Source: CAIXZV01 sp037446495 (GTDB taxonomy: Bacteria > Chloroflexota > Limnocylindria > Limnocylindrales > CSP1-4). From it: a stretch of DNA of 19,195 nt. This document shows, piece after piece, positions 5,129 to 13,200 of the stretch. The stretch lies in the NCBI GenBank assembly GCA_037446495.1, contig JBBIIL010000055.1, positions 1 to 19,195 on the forward strand, given 5' to 3'. How positions within the stretch are numbered: position 1 is the stretch's first letter; every line of letters starts with the position of its first letter. The notes under the pieces were generated by a model. It was not told where the DNA came from, searched no databases, and saw nothing but the letters and a program-made list of their open reading frames with translations. The position numbers and the translations under genes are program-made.

Positions 5129-7548
5129 GCCTGGCCTCCCTTCGAGGAGCCGCTGCTGCGCGGCGCCGCCTGCATGGCGCCCCACACCTTCTGCGCGGTG
5201 AACGGCATGTCGAGGTGGCGGATGCCAAGCGGGCTCAGCGCGTCGTTGACCGCGTTGGCCACCGCCGCCGTGGACGCGATGCACCCGGCCTCGCCGACGC
5301 CCTTGACGCCGAGCGGGTTGACAGGCGACGGCGTGACCGTCTCGTCGAGCTCGAAATTCGGCAGCCACGCGGCGCGCGGCAGGGCGTAGTCGAGCAGCGA
5401 GCCCGAGAGCAGCTGCCCGTCGTCGTCGTAGACGGCCTCCTCCCAGAGCGCCTGGCCGATGCCCTGGACGATGCCGCCGTGGAGCTGGCCGTCCACGATC
5501 ATGGGGTTGATCTTCTTGCCCACGTCGTCCACCGCCACGTAGCGGACCAGCTCGACGTTACCCGTCTCCTCGTCCACCTCGACGGTCGCGATGTGCGTCC
5601 CGAACGGGAACGTGCAGTTGGGGGTGTCGTGGTAAGCCGTCTCGTCGAGGTACGGCTCCATGCCCTCGGGCGCGTCGAACGCGAGGTCGAGCGCGAAGGC
5701 GATCTCCTGGATGGTCTTCTTCTTGTCGGGCGACCCCTTGACGCGGTACTCGGCGCCGTCCACCTCGATGTCGTCCACGCTCGCCTCGAGCATGTGGGCG
5801 GCGTACCGCCTCGCCTTCTCGCGGATCCTGGCGGCCGCCTTGATCGCGGCACCCGTGCCCACGTTGGACGTGCGCGAGCCGTACGAGCCGTAGCCGAACG
5901 GGGTGCCCTGGGTGTCCGAGTGCTGGACGACGATGTCCTCCATCGGAACGCCCAGCTCGTGGCTGATGATCTGGGCGTAGGTCGTCTCGTGGCCCTGGCC
6001 CTGCGGCTGGGTGCCCATCGTGACGACGACCTTGCCCGTCAGGTGGACCTTGATGTTGGACGACTCCCACATCGCGGCGCCCCAGCCCTCGCCGACGGCG
6101 CCGATCCACTTGGACGGGGCGACGCCGCAGACCTCGATGTACGTCGAGAGGCCGACGCCGAGCAGCTTGCCGCGCGCCTTCGCCTCCGCCTTCTTCGCCG
6201 CCGTGTCGGCGTAGCCGGCCATCGCGAGCGCCTTGTCCATGGCCGGCTCGTAGTTGCCCGAGTCGATGTACAGCTTGCTGCCGTTGACCGCGGTGAGCAG
6301 CCCCGACGGGTTGTCGTACGGGAAGCTGTCAGGCGGCAGGAAGTTGCGCCGCCGGACCTCGGCCGGGTCGATGCCCAGCTCGTCGGCGAGCAGGTCCATC
6401 GCCCGTTCCACCACGTAGGTGGCCTCCGGGCGGCCCGCGCCGCGGTATGCGTCCACGAACGTGGTGTTCGTGTACACGCCGGTGACCTCGCAGTGGACGT
6501 TGGGGATCTTGTAGGGGCCGGACAGGATGCGCCCGTAGAGCGTGGTGGGGATGCCTGGCCCGATGGTGGACAGCCGACCGCCGAGGTTGGCCAGGGTTCG
6601 GACCCGGAGGCCCTTGACCTCGCCTGCCCTGGTGGCCGCCACGTCCACATAGGTGATGTGATCGCGGCCGTGGATGGTGGAGCCGAAGCTCTCGCGACGC
6701 GCCTCCACCCACTTCACCGGCCGCCCGCCGATGGCCTTGCTGGCGAACAGGACGAGCGCCATGTCGGCATAGCAGAAGATCTTGGAGCCGAAGGCGCCGC
6801 CCACATCGGGGCTGATGCAGCGGATCTTCTGCTCCGGGACGCCCATGACGAACGCCGCCAGCAGGAGGCGCTGGATGTGCGGCGTCTGGCTGGACATCCA
6901 GATCGTGTACTCGCCCGTTCCCGGGTTGTACCAGCCGATGTCGCCGCGGACCTCCATCGGGTTGGGGATCAGGCGATGGTTGACGAGGCGCTGGCTGACC
7001 ACGACCTCGGCATTCGCGAAGGCCGCGTCCGTGCCGGGCTTGTCGCCCACCTGCCAGTCGAAGACGTGGTTGTTCGGTGCGTTCTCGTGGAGCTGCGGGG
7101 CGCCGTCGGCGATCGCCTTCTCGGCGTCCACGACCGCGGGCAGCGGCTCCCATTCCACCTCGATCAGGTCGAGCGCGTCGCGCGCCTGGGCCGCGGATTC
7201 GGCGATGACGGCCGCGACACCCTCGCCGGTCCACTTGACGCTGTCGGTGGCGAGCGCCCGCGGGGTGCTGATGTTGTTCTGGATCCCCGACGCGCCGCCC
7301 GCCGGCCAGGCCATGGGCAGCGGGTTGTACGGGATGTCGGCACCGACGATGACGGTGACGACGCCGGGGGCCGCCTTCGCGGCCGAGATGTCGATGGAGC
7401 GGATGTTCGCGTGCGCGTACGGGCTGCGCAGGATGGCCATGTGGGTCATCGCGGGCAGCGTGATGTCGTCGAGGTAGCGGCCCCTGCCCGTGATGAACTT
7501 GGGGTCTTCGACCCGCTTGACGGGTGCGCCCAGGACGTCGGCGGTCAT
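5125..7548 (-). CDS. coxL: Form II CO dehydrogenase-like molybdopterin large subunit
   Basis: An 807-residue catalytic subunit of the molybdenum hydroxylase family. It begins GAPVKRVEDPKFITGRGRY, typical of CoxL. Mo-cofactor binding regions include GGAFGSK (250-256), QGQGHETTYAQ (516-526) and GVGEAG with the catalytic Glu at 753. The active-site loop reads AYRGAGR (367-373), the form II signature. Form I enzymes, proven to oxidise CO, have AYxCSFR with the Cu-binding Cys, which is absent here. The substrate may be CO or another small molecule. ATG 7548 has AGGAGG 6 nt upstream, overlapping the coxS stop. The gene overlaps coxM by 4 nt. Length is typical. Confidence 0.95.
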   Translation of the reverse strand: MTADVLGAPVKRVEDPKFITGRGRYLDDITLPAMTHMAILRSPYAHANIRSIDISAAKAAPGVVTVIVGADIPYNPLPMAWPAGGASGIQNNISTPRALATDSVKWTGEGVAAVIAESAAQARDALDLIEVEWEPLPAVVDAEKAIADGAPQLHENAPNNHVFDWQVGDKPGTDAAFANAEVVVSQRLVNHRLIPNPMEVRGDIGWYNPGTGEYTIWMSSQTPHIQRLLLAAFVMGVPEQKIRCISPDVGGAFGSKIFCYADMALVLFASKAIGGRPVKWVEARRESFGSTIHGRDHITYVDVAATRAGEVKGLRVRTLANLGGRLSTIGPGIPTTLYGRILSGPYKIPNVHCEVTGVYTNTTFVDAYRGAGRPEATYVVERAMDLLADELGIDPAEVRRRNFLPPDSFPYDNPSGLLTAVNGSKLYIDSGNYEPAMDKALAMAGYADTAAKKAEAKARGKLLGVGLSTYIEVCGVAPSKWIGAVGEGWGAAMWESSNIKVHLTGKVVVTMGTQPQGQGHETTYAQIISHELGVPMEDIVVQHSDTQGTPFGYGSYGSRTSNVGTGAAIKAAARIREKARRYAAHMLEASVDDIEVDGAEYRVKGSPDKKKTIQEIAFALDLAFDAPEGMEPYLDETAYHDTPNCTFPFGTHIATVEVDEETGNVELVRYVAVDDVGKKINPMIVDGQLHGGIVQGIGQALWEEAVYDDDGQLLSGSLLDYALPRAAWLPNFELDETVTPSPVNPLGVKGVGEAGCIASTAAVANAVNDALSPLGIRHLDMPFTAQKVWGAMQAAPRSSGSSKGGQA

Positions 7549-7558
7549 CGTCGTCCTC

Positions 7559-8053
<495 letters not shown>

Positions 8054-8139
8054 CAGGACGACCTCCTTCCGCCGGGTACGGCATCGCCGCGGGTCCCGCC
8101 GCGGCTGGCAGGGGTGACGCTGATCGTCCGCCGGGACGC

Positions 8140-8156
8140 CCCGGGCGAAGCCCGGG
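8140..8156. terminator. GC hairpin upstream of coxS
   Basis: A 7-bp perfect stem CCCGGGC/GCCCGGG around a GAA loop, about 90 nt upstream of the coxS start and about 210 nt past the end of the MetE-like gene. It could terminate that upstream transcript or structure the cox leader. There is no U-tract. Confidence 0.3.
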
Positions 8157-8334
8157 ACGACGACGGGTGGTGTCTGGTCCGACGCGGCCAGGAGGCGGTG
8201 GCCCCGGGATGGTTGGGGGAACACCGGGCGCAGGCGCGTACGCGGATGGTGGCAGGGTGGCGGCCTGGGCGCAACCCGGTTTCCGTGCGGCGTCGCGCAG
8301 CAGCGTCGGCGGGCTCTTCGCGCGAGTGCGGGCT

Positions 8335-8359
8335 GGCGGGCGGCGGGCGGCGGGCGGCG
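8335..8359 (+). repeat. 7-bp G-rich microsatellite, possible G-quadruplex
   Basis: GGCGGGC is repeated three and a half times directly next to the stop codon of the MetE-like gene (8364). The runs of GGG and GG on the plus strand could fold as a G-quadruplex; the minus-strand transcript would carry the C-rich side. Confidence 0.6.
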
Positions 8360-8363
8360 AGTC

Positions 8364-9464
8364 CTAGCGGTCCGTCTGCTGCCCCTCGCGGGCCTGGCGC
8401 CGGCGCGACGCGCGATTGTTGCTGGCCGGGATCGGTCGGGCGTCGCGGATCGTGCGCGGGTCGAGGCCCGCCTCGACGGCGTCCGCCAGGGGCATCACGG
8501 CATAGCGCGCCGCCACTGCCAGCTGGCGGAGGGCCGCCCGGGCAGCCTCGGGCGAGTGGTCGGCGAGGCGCGCGGCGTTGGTCAGGCCGACGCGATCGAA
8601 GCCGCGGCCATTCGCCGAGGCCGCGTACTGGGAGGCCCACACGAGCTCCGGCGCCTGGTCGATCTCGAGGTCGTCCTCCCTGACCCGCAGCGCCGCGCAG
8701 ACCACACCCCGGTCGCCGGGCGTCTCGCGCACGAGCTGCCAGTTGTCAGGCCCGGCGATCAGGTCCACGAGCAGCGACTGCCACGGAGCGTCGAGGAGCG
8801 TGGCGCCGCCGGCTTCGTGCGCCGAGCCGCCGATGATCGCCAGCATCGCGTGGGCGCCCGACGAGCGGGCGAGGAGCCGCTGGCTGGCATGGGTGAACAG
8901 GGCGCGTTCCGAGGCGCTCGCGCCGACCGTGACGGCGTCGGGCTCCTCCACCACGATCATGCGGCAGCCGGCCGCGACCAGCGCCTCGATCTCGCCCGCG
9001 AGCGTCTCCGCGAGGCTGAGCGCCACGTCGAAGCGGCTGGCGGTGAGCCCGGCCGCGGGCGGCGGCTCCTCGCCCGCTTCCCTCGTGCGCAGCACGGCAT
9101 CGTCGACAGCCAGCCGGGCCAGCGTGTACGGCCCGGGGACCGCCTGAGCGACGGTGGTCCCCTTCGGGGCGGCCGTGGCGGCCGCCGTCCACGCGGCCAC
9201 CAGCGGGCGCTCGGCCTCGAATCGGCCCGCGAAGATGGAGGAGCGCACGGCCTCAGCAAGGTCGGGCCAGCGAACCTGGCCGTCGGTCAGCAGGTCGATT
9301 CCGGCGTCGGCCTGGGCGGCCAGCACCTCCGCCACGAGCTGGGCGGTGGCAATGGCAAGCGTGTCGGCGTCGGCTCGACCGGCCGCCACCTCGGCCTCGA
9401 GCGCGGCCAGGTCAATCCCATCGGAGGTCAGGCGGGGCCAGGCCCCTTGCAGCATCGCGAACAT
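8364..9464 (-). CDS. MetE/UROD-fold protein without clear zinc site
   Basis: A 366-residue protein with the barrel pattern of the C-terminal domain of cobalamin-independent methionine synthase and related methyltransferases: MLQGAWPR start, DLLTDGQVRWPDL, VAQAVPGPYTLARLAV, an Ala-rich helix and GCRMIVVEEPDAV. The usual HxC zinc ligands should fall in the LAIIGGS strand (about 207-213) but I see Leu and Ile instead. The later DCG cysteine region reads SANGRGF. Homocysteine methylation is therefore doubtful; it may act on another methyl donor or have a non-zinc role. ATG 9464 was chosen over the frame's earlier start because TACGAT stands exactly 7 nt upstream (leaderless). The tail is basic and Gln/Arg-rich. 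It is divergent from the sigma-factor gene. Confidence 0.65.
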   Translation of the reverse strand: MFAMLQGAWPRLTSDGIDLAALEAEVAAGRADADTLAIATAQLVAEVLAAQADAGIDLLTDGQVRWPDLAEAVRSSIFAGRFEAERPLVAAWTAAATAAPKGTTVAQAVPGPYTLARLAVDDAVLRTREAGEEPPPAAGLTASRFDVALSLAETLAGEIEALVAAGCRMIVVEEPDAVTVGASASERALFTHASQRLLARSSGAHAMLAIIGGSAHEAGGATLLDAPWQSLLVDLIAGPDNWQLVRETPGDRGVVCAALRVREDDLEIDQAPELVWASQYAASANGRGFDRVGLTNAARLADHSPEAARAALRQLAVAARYAVMPLADAVEAGLDPRTIRDARPIPASNNRASRRRQAREGQQTDR

Positions 9465-9471
9465 GACGCAG

Positions 9472-9477
9472 ATCGTA
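9472..9477 (-). promoter_or_regulatory. -10 box for leaderless MetE-like gene
   Basis: TACGAT on the minus strand ends 7 nt before the ATG at 9464, with no Shine-Dalgarno between. It lies within 20 bp of a plus-strand -10 candidate, so the two genes share a compact divergent promoter region. Confidence 0.5.
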
Positions 9478-9490
9478 CCGTCCCGGCGGG

Positions 9491-9496
9491 TATGAT
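9491..9496 (+). promoter_or_regulatory. -10 candidate of the sigma/anti-sigma operon
   Basis: TATGAT on the plus strand lies about 70 bp upstream of the proposed GTG start of the sigma gene. No matching TTGACA is present at 17 bp, so it may depend on an activator or be incidental. Confidence 0.35.
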
Positions 9497-9567
9497 CGAG
9501 CCACCGGGTGGGCGCCATGCGCGGGAGGTGGCGCTGGACCTTCATGGGCCGTCTGGCAGGAGGAGCG

Positions 9568-10188
9568 GTGCCGGAACTTGACGACGTGCGGGCGCAGCGC
9601 CGAGATGAGGACGCCGCCCTGCTCGCCCGGATCGTCGCTCGCGACGAGGCCGCCGTGGAGGCGCTCTACGCCCGCTACTCCGGCCCCCTCTACTCGCTCG
9701 CATACCGGGTAACAGGTGCCGAGCGCTTCGCGCAGGACGTGGTCCAGGAGACGTTCGTCGCGGCCTGGCGCGATGCCGCCCGGTTCGACCCGGCGCGGGG
9801 CGCCGTTGGCCCGTGGCTCTTCTCGCTGGCGCGCCACAAGGCGATCGACTTGGTGCGCCGCGAGCAGAACGTCCGCAAGCGCACCGCGGAGGTCGACCTC
9901 GAGTTCGAGCAGGCCGAGGACGACGTGGACAACGAGGCGTGGATGCGGATTCGCCGCGACCGCGTCCGTGACGCGATCGCGGAGCTCACGCCGGTCCAGC
10001 GAGAGGCGCTCGAGCTGGCATTCTTCCGCGGCCTCACCCATGTCGAGGTGTCAGAACAGCTGGGGATCCCGCTGGGGACGGCGAAGACGCGCATCCGGAG
10101 CGCACTCCTGCGGCTGCGCGACGTCCTCGGCGATTCCGTGTCGGAGAGGCCGGGCGATCCCCGGCTGACACCGGGGGCCGGGGCGTGA
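9568..10188 (+). CDS. ECF sigma factor, SigK-like
   Basis: A 206-residue ECF sigma factor with just regions 2 and 4. Region 2 covers YARYSGPLYSLAYRVTG, the conserved FAQDVVQETFVAAWRDA segment and GPWLFSLARHKAIDLVRRE. Region 4 covers LTPVQREALELAFFRGLTHVEVSEQLGIPLGTAKTRIRSALLRLR (HTH). An acidic linker, EFEQAEDDVDNEA, lies between. It recruits RNA polymerase to a small regulon and is probably held by the next gene's product. GTG 9568 has AGGAGG just upstream (4-nt gap to the GTG, short but usable); ATG 9544 is an alternative. Its stop overlaps the anti-sigma start by 4 nt (GTGA). Confidence 0.92.
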   Translation: MPELDDVRAQRRDEDAALLARIVARDEAAVEALYARYSGPLYSLAYRVTGAERFAQDVVQETFVAAWRDAARFDPARGAVGPWLFSLARHKAIDLVRREQNVRKRTAEVDLEFEQAEDDVDNEAWMRIRRDRVRDAIAELTPVQREALELAFFRGLTHVEVSEQLGIPLGTAKTRIRSALLRLRDVLGDSVSERPGDPRLTPGAGA

Positions 10189-10439
10189 CGCGCGAGCACC
10201 GCCACGTTGGGGCGCTCGCCGCCGGTGCGGCCCTGGGCGACCTGGCCCCGAAGGAGCAGGCGCGCTGGGCAGGGCTGCATGAGCGCTGCGCCGGCTGCCG
10301 TGCCGTCGGGCGCGAGATGGACGCCATCGTCGCCGAGCTGGCCCTCGCAGTGCCGCAGCGCCTGCCGCCGCGCCTGCCGCCCCCGGCCCTCCTCGACAGG
10401 ATCCGCGCGGCGATCCGTGCCCAGGTGGACGCGGGGTAG
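10185..10439 (+). CDS. Short soluble zinc-finger-like anti-sigma protein
   Basis: An 84-residue protein with the shape of an anti-sigma domain: N-terminal helix VGALAAGAALGDLAPKEQARW, then LHERCAGCRAV, a variant of the HxxxCxxC zinc motif with one residue fewer between His and Cys, then a long helix and a PPALLDRIRAAI segment. In SigK/RskA-like systems a transmembrane helix and an outer domain follow; here the protein stops, so it should be cytosolic. It could be a redox- or metal-responsive switch like other small ZAS proteins. It is coupled to the sigma gene by a GTGA overlap. The shortened zinc spacing leaves metal binding unproven. Confidence 0.8.
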   Translation: MTREHRHVGALAAGAALGDLAPKEQARWAGLHERCAGCRAVGREMDAIVAELALAVPQRLPPRLPPPALLDRIRAAIRAQVDAG

Positions 10440-10451
10440 CCGCTCGCGCGC

Positions 10452-11684
10452 TCAGCCGATCGGGGCGACGCTGATCCAGGTCGGGTACCCGATCGACCAC
10501 AGGATGCCAAACGCGACCAGCAGGCCGACGAGTCCAGCGGCCTGGACGGCGAGCAGACCGCCGCGCCCGAGCAGCGGGACGGCGGTCCCGTTCTCCGGCC
10601 CGGGGCGCTGCCACAGCGACCTGACCGTGGGCACGCCCGTGGGCAGGAACAGGACGCCGAACCAGAGGCCCGCCAGGAGGCCGCCGACGTGGGCCCAGTT
10701 GTCGATGTCGGTTGACGTCGCGCCGAGGTAGAGGTTGAGCGCGATCAGCACGGCGAAGTTGACGACGAGGACGCGCGTATTGAGGCCGAGTGCCGGCTTG
10801 TGGACCACAAGGGCGCCAACCATCAGGCCCATGAGCCCGAAGATCGCGCCGGACGCACCGACCGACGCCTGGTTGGGCCCGAAGGAGAATGACATCAGCG
10901 ACCCTGCGATTGCGAAGGCCACGTAGAACGCCAGCATCCGCCAGCGGCCGTACAACCGCTCAACGAGCGGTCCCACGATCCAGATCCAGTACATGTTGAA
11001 CACCAGGTGCAGGGGGTTGTCGACGAGCGACGCGTGGACAAGCGCCGCCGTGGCCAGCCGCCACAACTGGCCCTGCGCCACGGCCGCCTTGTCCAGCAGC
11101 AGCGCGCCCAGCACCCGGTTGCCGTCGGACCCGCCGAGGTCCGCGATGAGCGAGACGATCGTCGTGACCGCGATGATCCCCATCGTCATCGCGATCGCCG
11201 ATCCGCCACGTGCCTGCGAGAAGTACCTGCCGGCGGCCTTCGAGTCGCCCCTCTCCTTGCTGATCCATCCGAGGCGCGAGGCGATCTCCGCCTTGTCCTC
11301 CTGTGGCGCCAGCCCCTCAGCGCGACGGTAGGCCTCGGCGGCCCCGTCGAGGTTGCCGCTGCGCACGCGAGCGCCGGCCAGCTCGCGCCAGGCAGGGTAA
11401 CTTGCCGGCGTCTCGGGAAGCCGAACAACCTCCTGCCAGGCGCTCACCGCCTGACTATCGTCACCCAGGCGGTGCATCGCCTGGCCGAAGCCGAGCAGGG
11501 CTGCGGCCGTGATCCCGCGGTCGTCGGTGCCGATCACGCGCTGGTAGAGGCGTCCCGCGTCGACGAACTGGGACTGGTCCATCAGCTCGGCTGCGTGGTC
11601 GAGCGCGGCGAGCGCCTCGTTGCGCGCGAGCGGCCCGCTGTTGGCCAACGCGCCGTGGAAGTCGAAGGGGGGGCGATCCGTCAC
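10452..11684 (-). CDS. Rhomboid intramembrane serine protease with N-terminal TPR region
   Basis: A 410-residue protein with an N-terminal TPR-like domain (about 15-160: paired helices such as FVDAGRLYQRVIG and AAEAYRRAEGLAP) followed by a rhomboid core. The core shows GQLWRLATAALVHAS, HLVFNMYW (His226, Asn230), the nucleophile in GASGAIFG (Ser278) and the catalytic His in NWAHVGG (His332). At least six hydrophobic segments are visible. It cleaves transmembrane substrates in the membrane; TPRs may recruit them. I prefer GTG 11684 to the GTG at 11699 because TACTCT stands 6 nt upstream, as for leaderless genes. It converges on the sigma/anti-sigma operon, 12 bp apart. All catalytic residues are present. 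Confidence 0.92.
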   Translation of the reverse strand: MTDRPPFDFHGALANSGPLARNEALAALDHAAELMDQSQFVDAGRLYQRVIGTDDRGITAAALLGFGQAMHRLGDDSQAVSAWQEVVRLPETPASYPAWRELAGARVRSGNLDGAAEAYRRAEGLAPQEDKAEIASRLGWISKERGDSKAAGRYFSQARGGSAIAMTMGIIAVTTIVSLIADLGGSDGNRVLGALLLDKAAVAQGQLWRLATAALVHASLVDNPLHLVFNMYWIWIVGPLVERLYGRWRMLAFYVAFAIAGSLMSFSFGPNQASVGASGAIFGLMGLMVGALVVHKPALGLNTRVLVVNFAVLIALNLYLGATSTDIDNWAHVGGLLAGLWFGVLFLPTGVPTVRSLWQRPGPENGTAVPLLGRGGLLAVQAAGLVGLLVAFGILWSIGYPTWISVAPIG

Positions 11685-11690
11685 GGCGGG

Positions 11691-11696
11691 AGAGTA
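11691..11696 (-). promoter_or_regulatory. -10 box for leaderless rhomboid gene
   Basis: TACTCT on the minus strand ends 6 nt before GTG 11684. It overlaps the alternative start at 11699, which argues against that longer start. Confidence 0.45.
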
Positions 11697-11745
11697 CACG
11701 GGCCGGGTCCGGGGGACAGCCCGCCGGAGGTCCGGGCCCCGCGCG

Positions 11746-11751
11746 TAGACT
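11746..11751 (+). promoter_or_regulatory. -10 box for leaderless SRAP gene
   Basis: TAGACT ends exactly 7 nt before ATG 11759 with no Shine-Dalgarno in between. The MCGRF start is fixed by the family, because Cys2 must become the N-terminal residue, so this is the firmest leaderless case in the window. Confidence 0.6.
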
Positions 11752-11758
11752 TTCGGCC

Positions 11759-12454
11759 ATGTGCGGACGGTTCCAGCAGCAGCGCCCCGCCTCGGAGCTG
11801 GCGCGGATCTTCGACGCCGAGGACCTCACCGACGCCCCCGACCCGCGGTTCAACGTCGCGCCCACTGACGAGGCGTCGGTGGTGGTCCAGCGCGATGTGC
11901 GGCGGGCGGTGGTCCGGTACCGCTGGGGCCTCATCCCGCCCTGGTCCGACGACCCCAAGATCGCCTCGCGCACCTTCAACGCCCGCGCCGAGACCGTGAC
12001 CACCAGCCCGATGTTCCGCGATGCCTTCAAGAAGCGCCGCTGCCTTGTGCCGGTGGACGGCTTCTACGAGTGGCGCCGGGTTGGCGAGGTCCGCACGCCG
12101 CTCACCATCTTCGACCCGGACGGGCAGCAGCTCGCGCTGGCCGGGCTGTGGACCGGGCGCCAGGACCTCGAAACGGGCGGGTGGCGCCGGACGTTCACGA
12201 TCATCACCACACGCCCCAACCGGTTCATGGCGGGGATCCACAACCGGATGCCCGTCATCGTGGACCCGGCAGACTGGCAGCTGTGGCTGGATCCGTCGCC
12301 CAGCGACCCAGGCGAGCTGGTGGGCCTGCTCGAGCCGCGCGACGACCTGTTGCTCGACGCCTACGCCGTTCAGCCGCTGGTCAACAATGTGCGCAACGAC
12401 GGCCCGGACCTGCTGTTGCCGGCCCCCGCCGAGGACGGGCCACTGCTCACATAG
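11759..12454 (+). CDS. yedK: SRAP-domain abasic-site DNA-protein crosslink protein (HMCES/YedK)
   Basis: A 231-residue SOS response-associated peptidase family protein. It begins MCGRF with the catalytic Cys2, exposed after Met removal. Other conserved sites are present: the FNARAET loop (Asn74), GFYEW (Glu104) and HNRMP (His161). These proteins crosslink to abasic sites in single-stranded DNA and shield them during replication. Length is normal. The gene is divergent from the rhomboid gene and convergent with the PfkB-fold gene. I see no obvious LexA box in the 60-bp upstream gap. Confidence 0.95.
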   Translation: MCGRFQQQRPASELARIFDAEDLTDAPDPRFNVAPTDEASVVVQRDVRRAVVRYRWGLIPPWSDDPKIASRTFNARAETVTTSPMFRDAFKKRRCLVPVDGFYEWRRVGEVRTPLTIFDPDGQQLALAGLWTGRQDLETGGWRRTFTIITTRPNRFMAGIHNRMPVIVDPADWQLWLDPSPSDPGELVGLLEPRDDLLLDAYAVQPLVNNVRNDGPDLLLPAPAEDGPLLT

Positions 12455-12482
12455 CCGACGGCGTCGCGCCGCCTCAGTCGGC
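12454..12482. terminator. Possible bidirectional terminator hairpin
   Basis: GCCGAC (12454-12459) pairs with GTCGGC (12477-12482), and inside it GGCG pairs with CGCC around a TCG loop. The structure straddles both stop codons of the convergent SRAP and PfkB-fold genes. There is no T-run. Confidence 0.35.
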
Positions 12483-13154
12483 CGCGGCTGCCTCCCAGCC
12501 GGTTCCGCCCTGCGCTGCGGCGAAGGCCGCTGCGGGATCAGATCCCCCGTCGAGCGCGGCCGCGTAGGCGGCCACCAGCGCCTCGAACGCACCGCCGTCC
12601 CCCTCGGGTGCGGCGAGCACGGTGGCGTCCTCGGGCAGCCCGGCCGGCACCGTGCGCGCAGCCAGGGCGCCGGGCGAGACCAGCACGACGAGGGGCATGC
12701 CGGCGTATCCGCTGGAGGCGACCGCAGCCGCCAGCACCTCGGACGAGACGTCGTCGGTTACCACCAGCACGCCGCTCGGCTCGAGGTATCTGATCGCGAG
12801 GTCGATGTCGGCCGCCTCGAGGCGCGGGCCGCCGGACGCCGCAGCCGACGGCGACGCGACGCGATCGGGGTCGGCCAGGGGCGAAGGGAGGTCGTCATCG
12901 CCTGCCGCCCCAACGGCAACCGGCTCGACGCGCAGTGTCGGACGGGCGGGATCCCGGAGCACGGCCGCGTGGCCCACGCCCGCCCTCGTGAGCGCGAGCA
13001 GCAGCGAGTCCCCGGCCGCATCCTCCCCCACCCGCCCGACAAGCTCGACGCGGGCACCGCGTCCCGCAGCGGAAAGCGCGATGCCACAGGCACGGCCAGC
13101 CGGGGCGGGCGGCGGCGAGGGGCGCCAGGCAGGGCTGCCGATGATCACGATCAC
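12474..13154 (-). CDS. PfkB/ribokinase-fold protein, probably catalytically impaired
   Basis: A 226-residue protein starting VIVIIGSPAW with the ribokinase-like N-terminus: AGRACGIALSAAGRGARVELVGRVGEDAAGDSLL and ALTRAGV. A central strand follows: LEPSGVLVVTDDVSSEVL. Near the C-terminus, where the family has TGAGDAFxAGF with the catalytic Asp, this protein reads EGDGGAFEAL, so the base Asp seems replaced by Gly. It is also 70 or more residues shorter than usual sugar or nucleoside kinases. It may be a ligand-binding relic or a regulator. GTG 13154 has TAGGCT 6 nt upstream, again leaderless. Confidence 0.7.
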   Translation of the reverse strand: MIVIIGSPAWRPSPPPAPAGRACGIALSAAGRGARVELVGRVGEDAAGDSLLLALTRAGVGHAAVLRDPARPTLRVEPVAVGAAGDDDLPSPLADPDRVASPSAAASGGPRLEAADIDLAIRYLEPSGVLVVTDDVSSEVLAAAVASSGYAGMPLVVLVSPGALAARTVPAGLPEDATVLAAPEGDGGAFEALVAAYAAALDGGSDPAAAFAAAQGGTGWEAAAAD

Positions 13155-13160
13155 CCGGCC

Positions 13161-13166
13161 AGCCTA
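13161..13166 (-). promoter_or_regulatory. -10 box for leaderless PfkB-fold gene
   Basis: TAGGCT on the minus strand ends 6 nt before GTG 13154. There is no Shine-Dalgarno sequence in the gap. Confidence 0.45.
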
Positions 13167-13200
13167 CACCGGCTCACCGGGTCGCCGGAGCGCGCCCGGA

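Larger units (their letters stand above)
8054..8363. other. Intergenic region upstream of coxS
   Basis: A 310-bp stretch between two minus-strand genes that must hold the cox promoter. I see no convincing -35/-10 pair. It does contain a perfect hairpin CCCGGGC GAA GCCCGGG (8140-8156) without a T-run. At its far end is a G-rich microsatellite (GGCGGGC three and a half times, 8335-8359). Open frames on both strands here are short, Arg-rich and unconvincing. Confidence 0.5.

Noticed and set aside
8121..8300. Possible small plus-strand gene (reading TLIVRRDAPGEARDD)
   Set aside because: No Shine-Dalgarno, no recognisable domain, Arg/Gly-rich composition, and it lies in the region that should hold the cox promoter.
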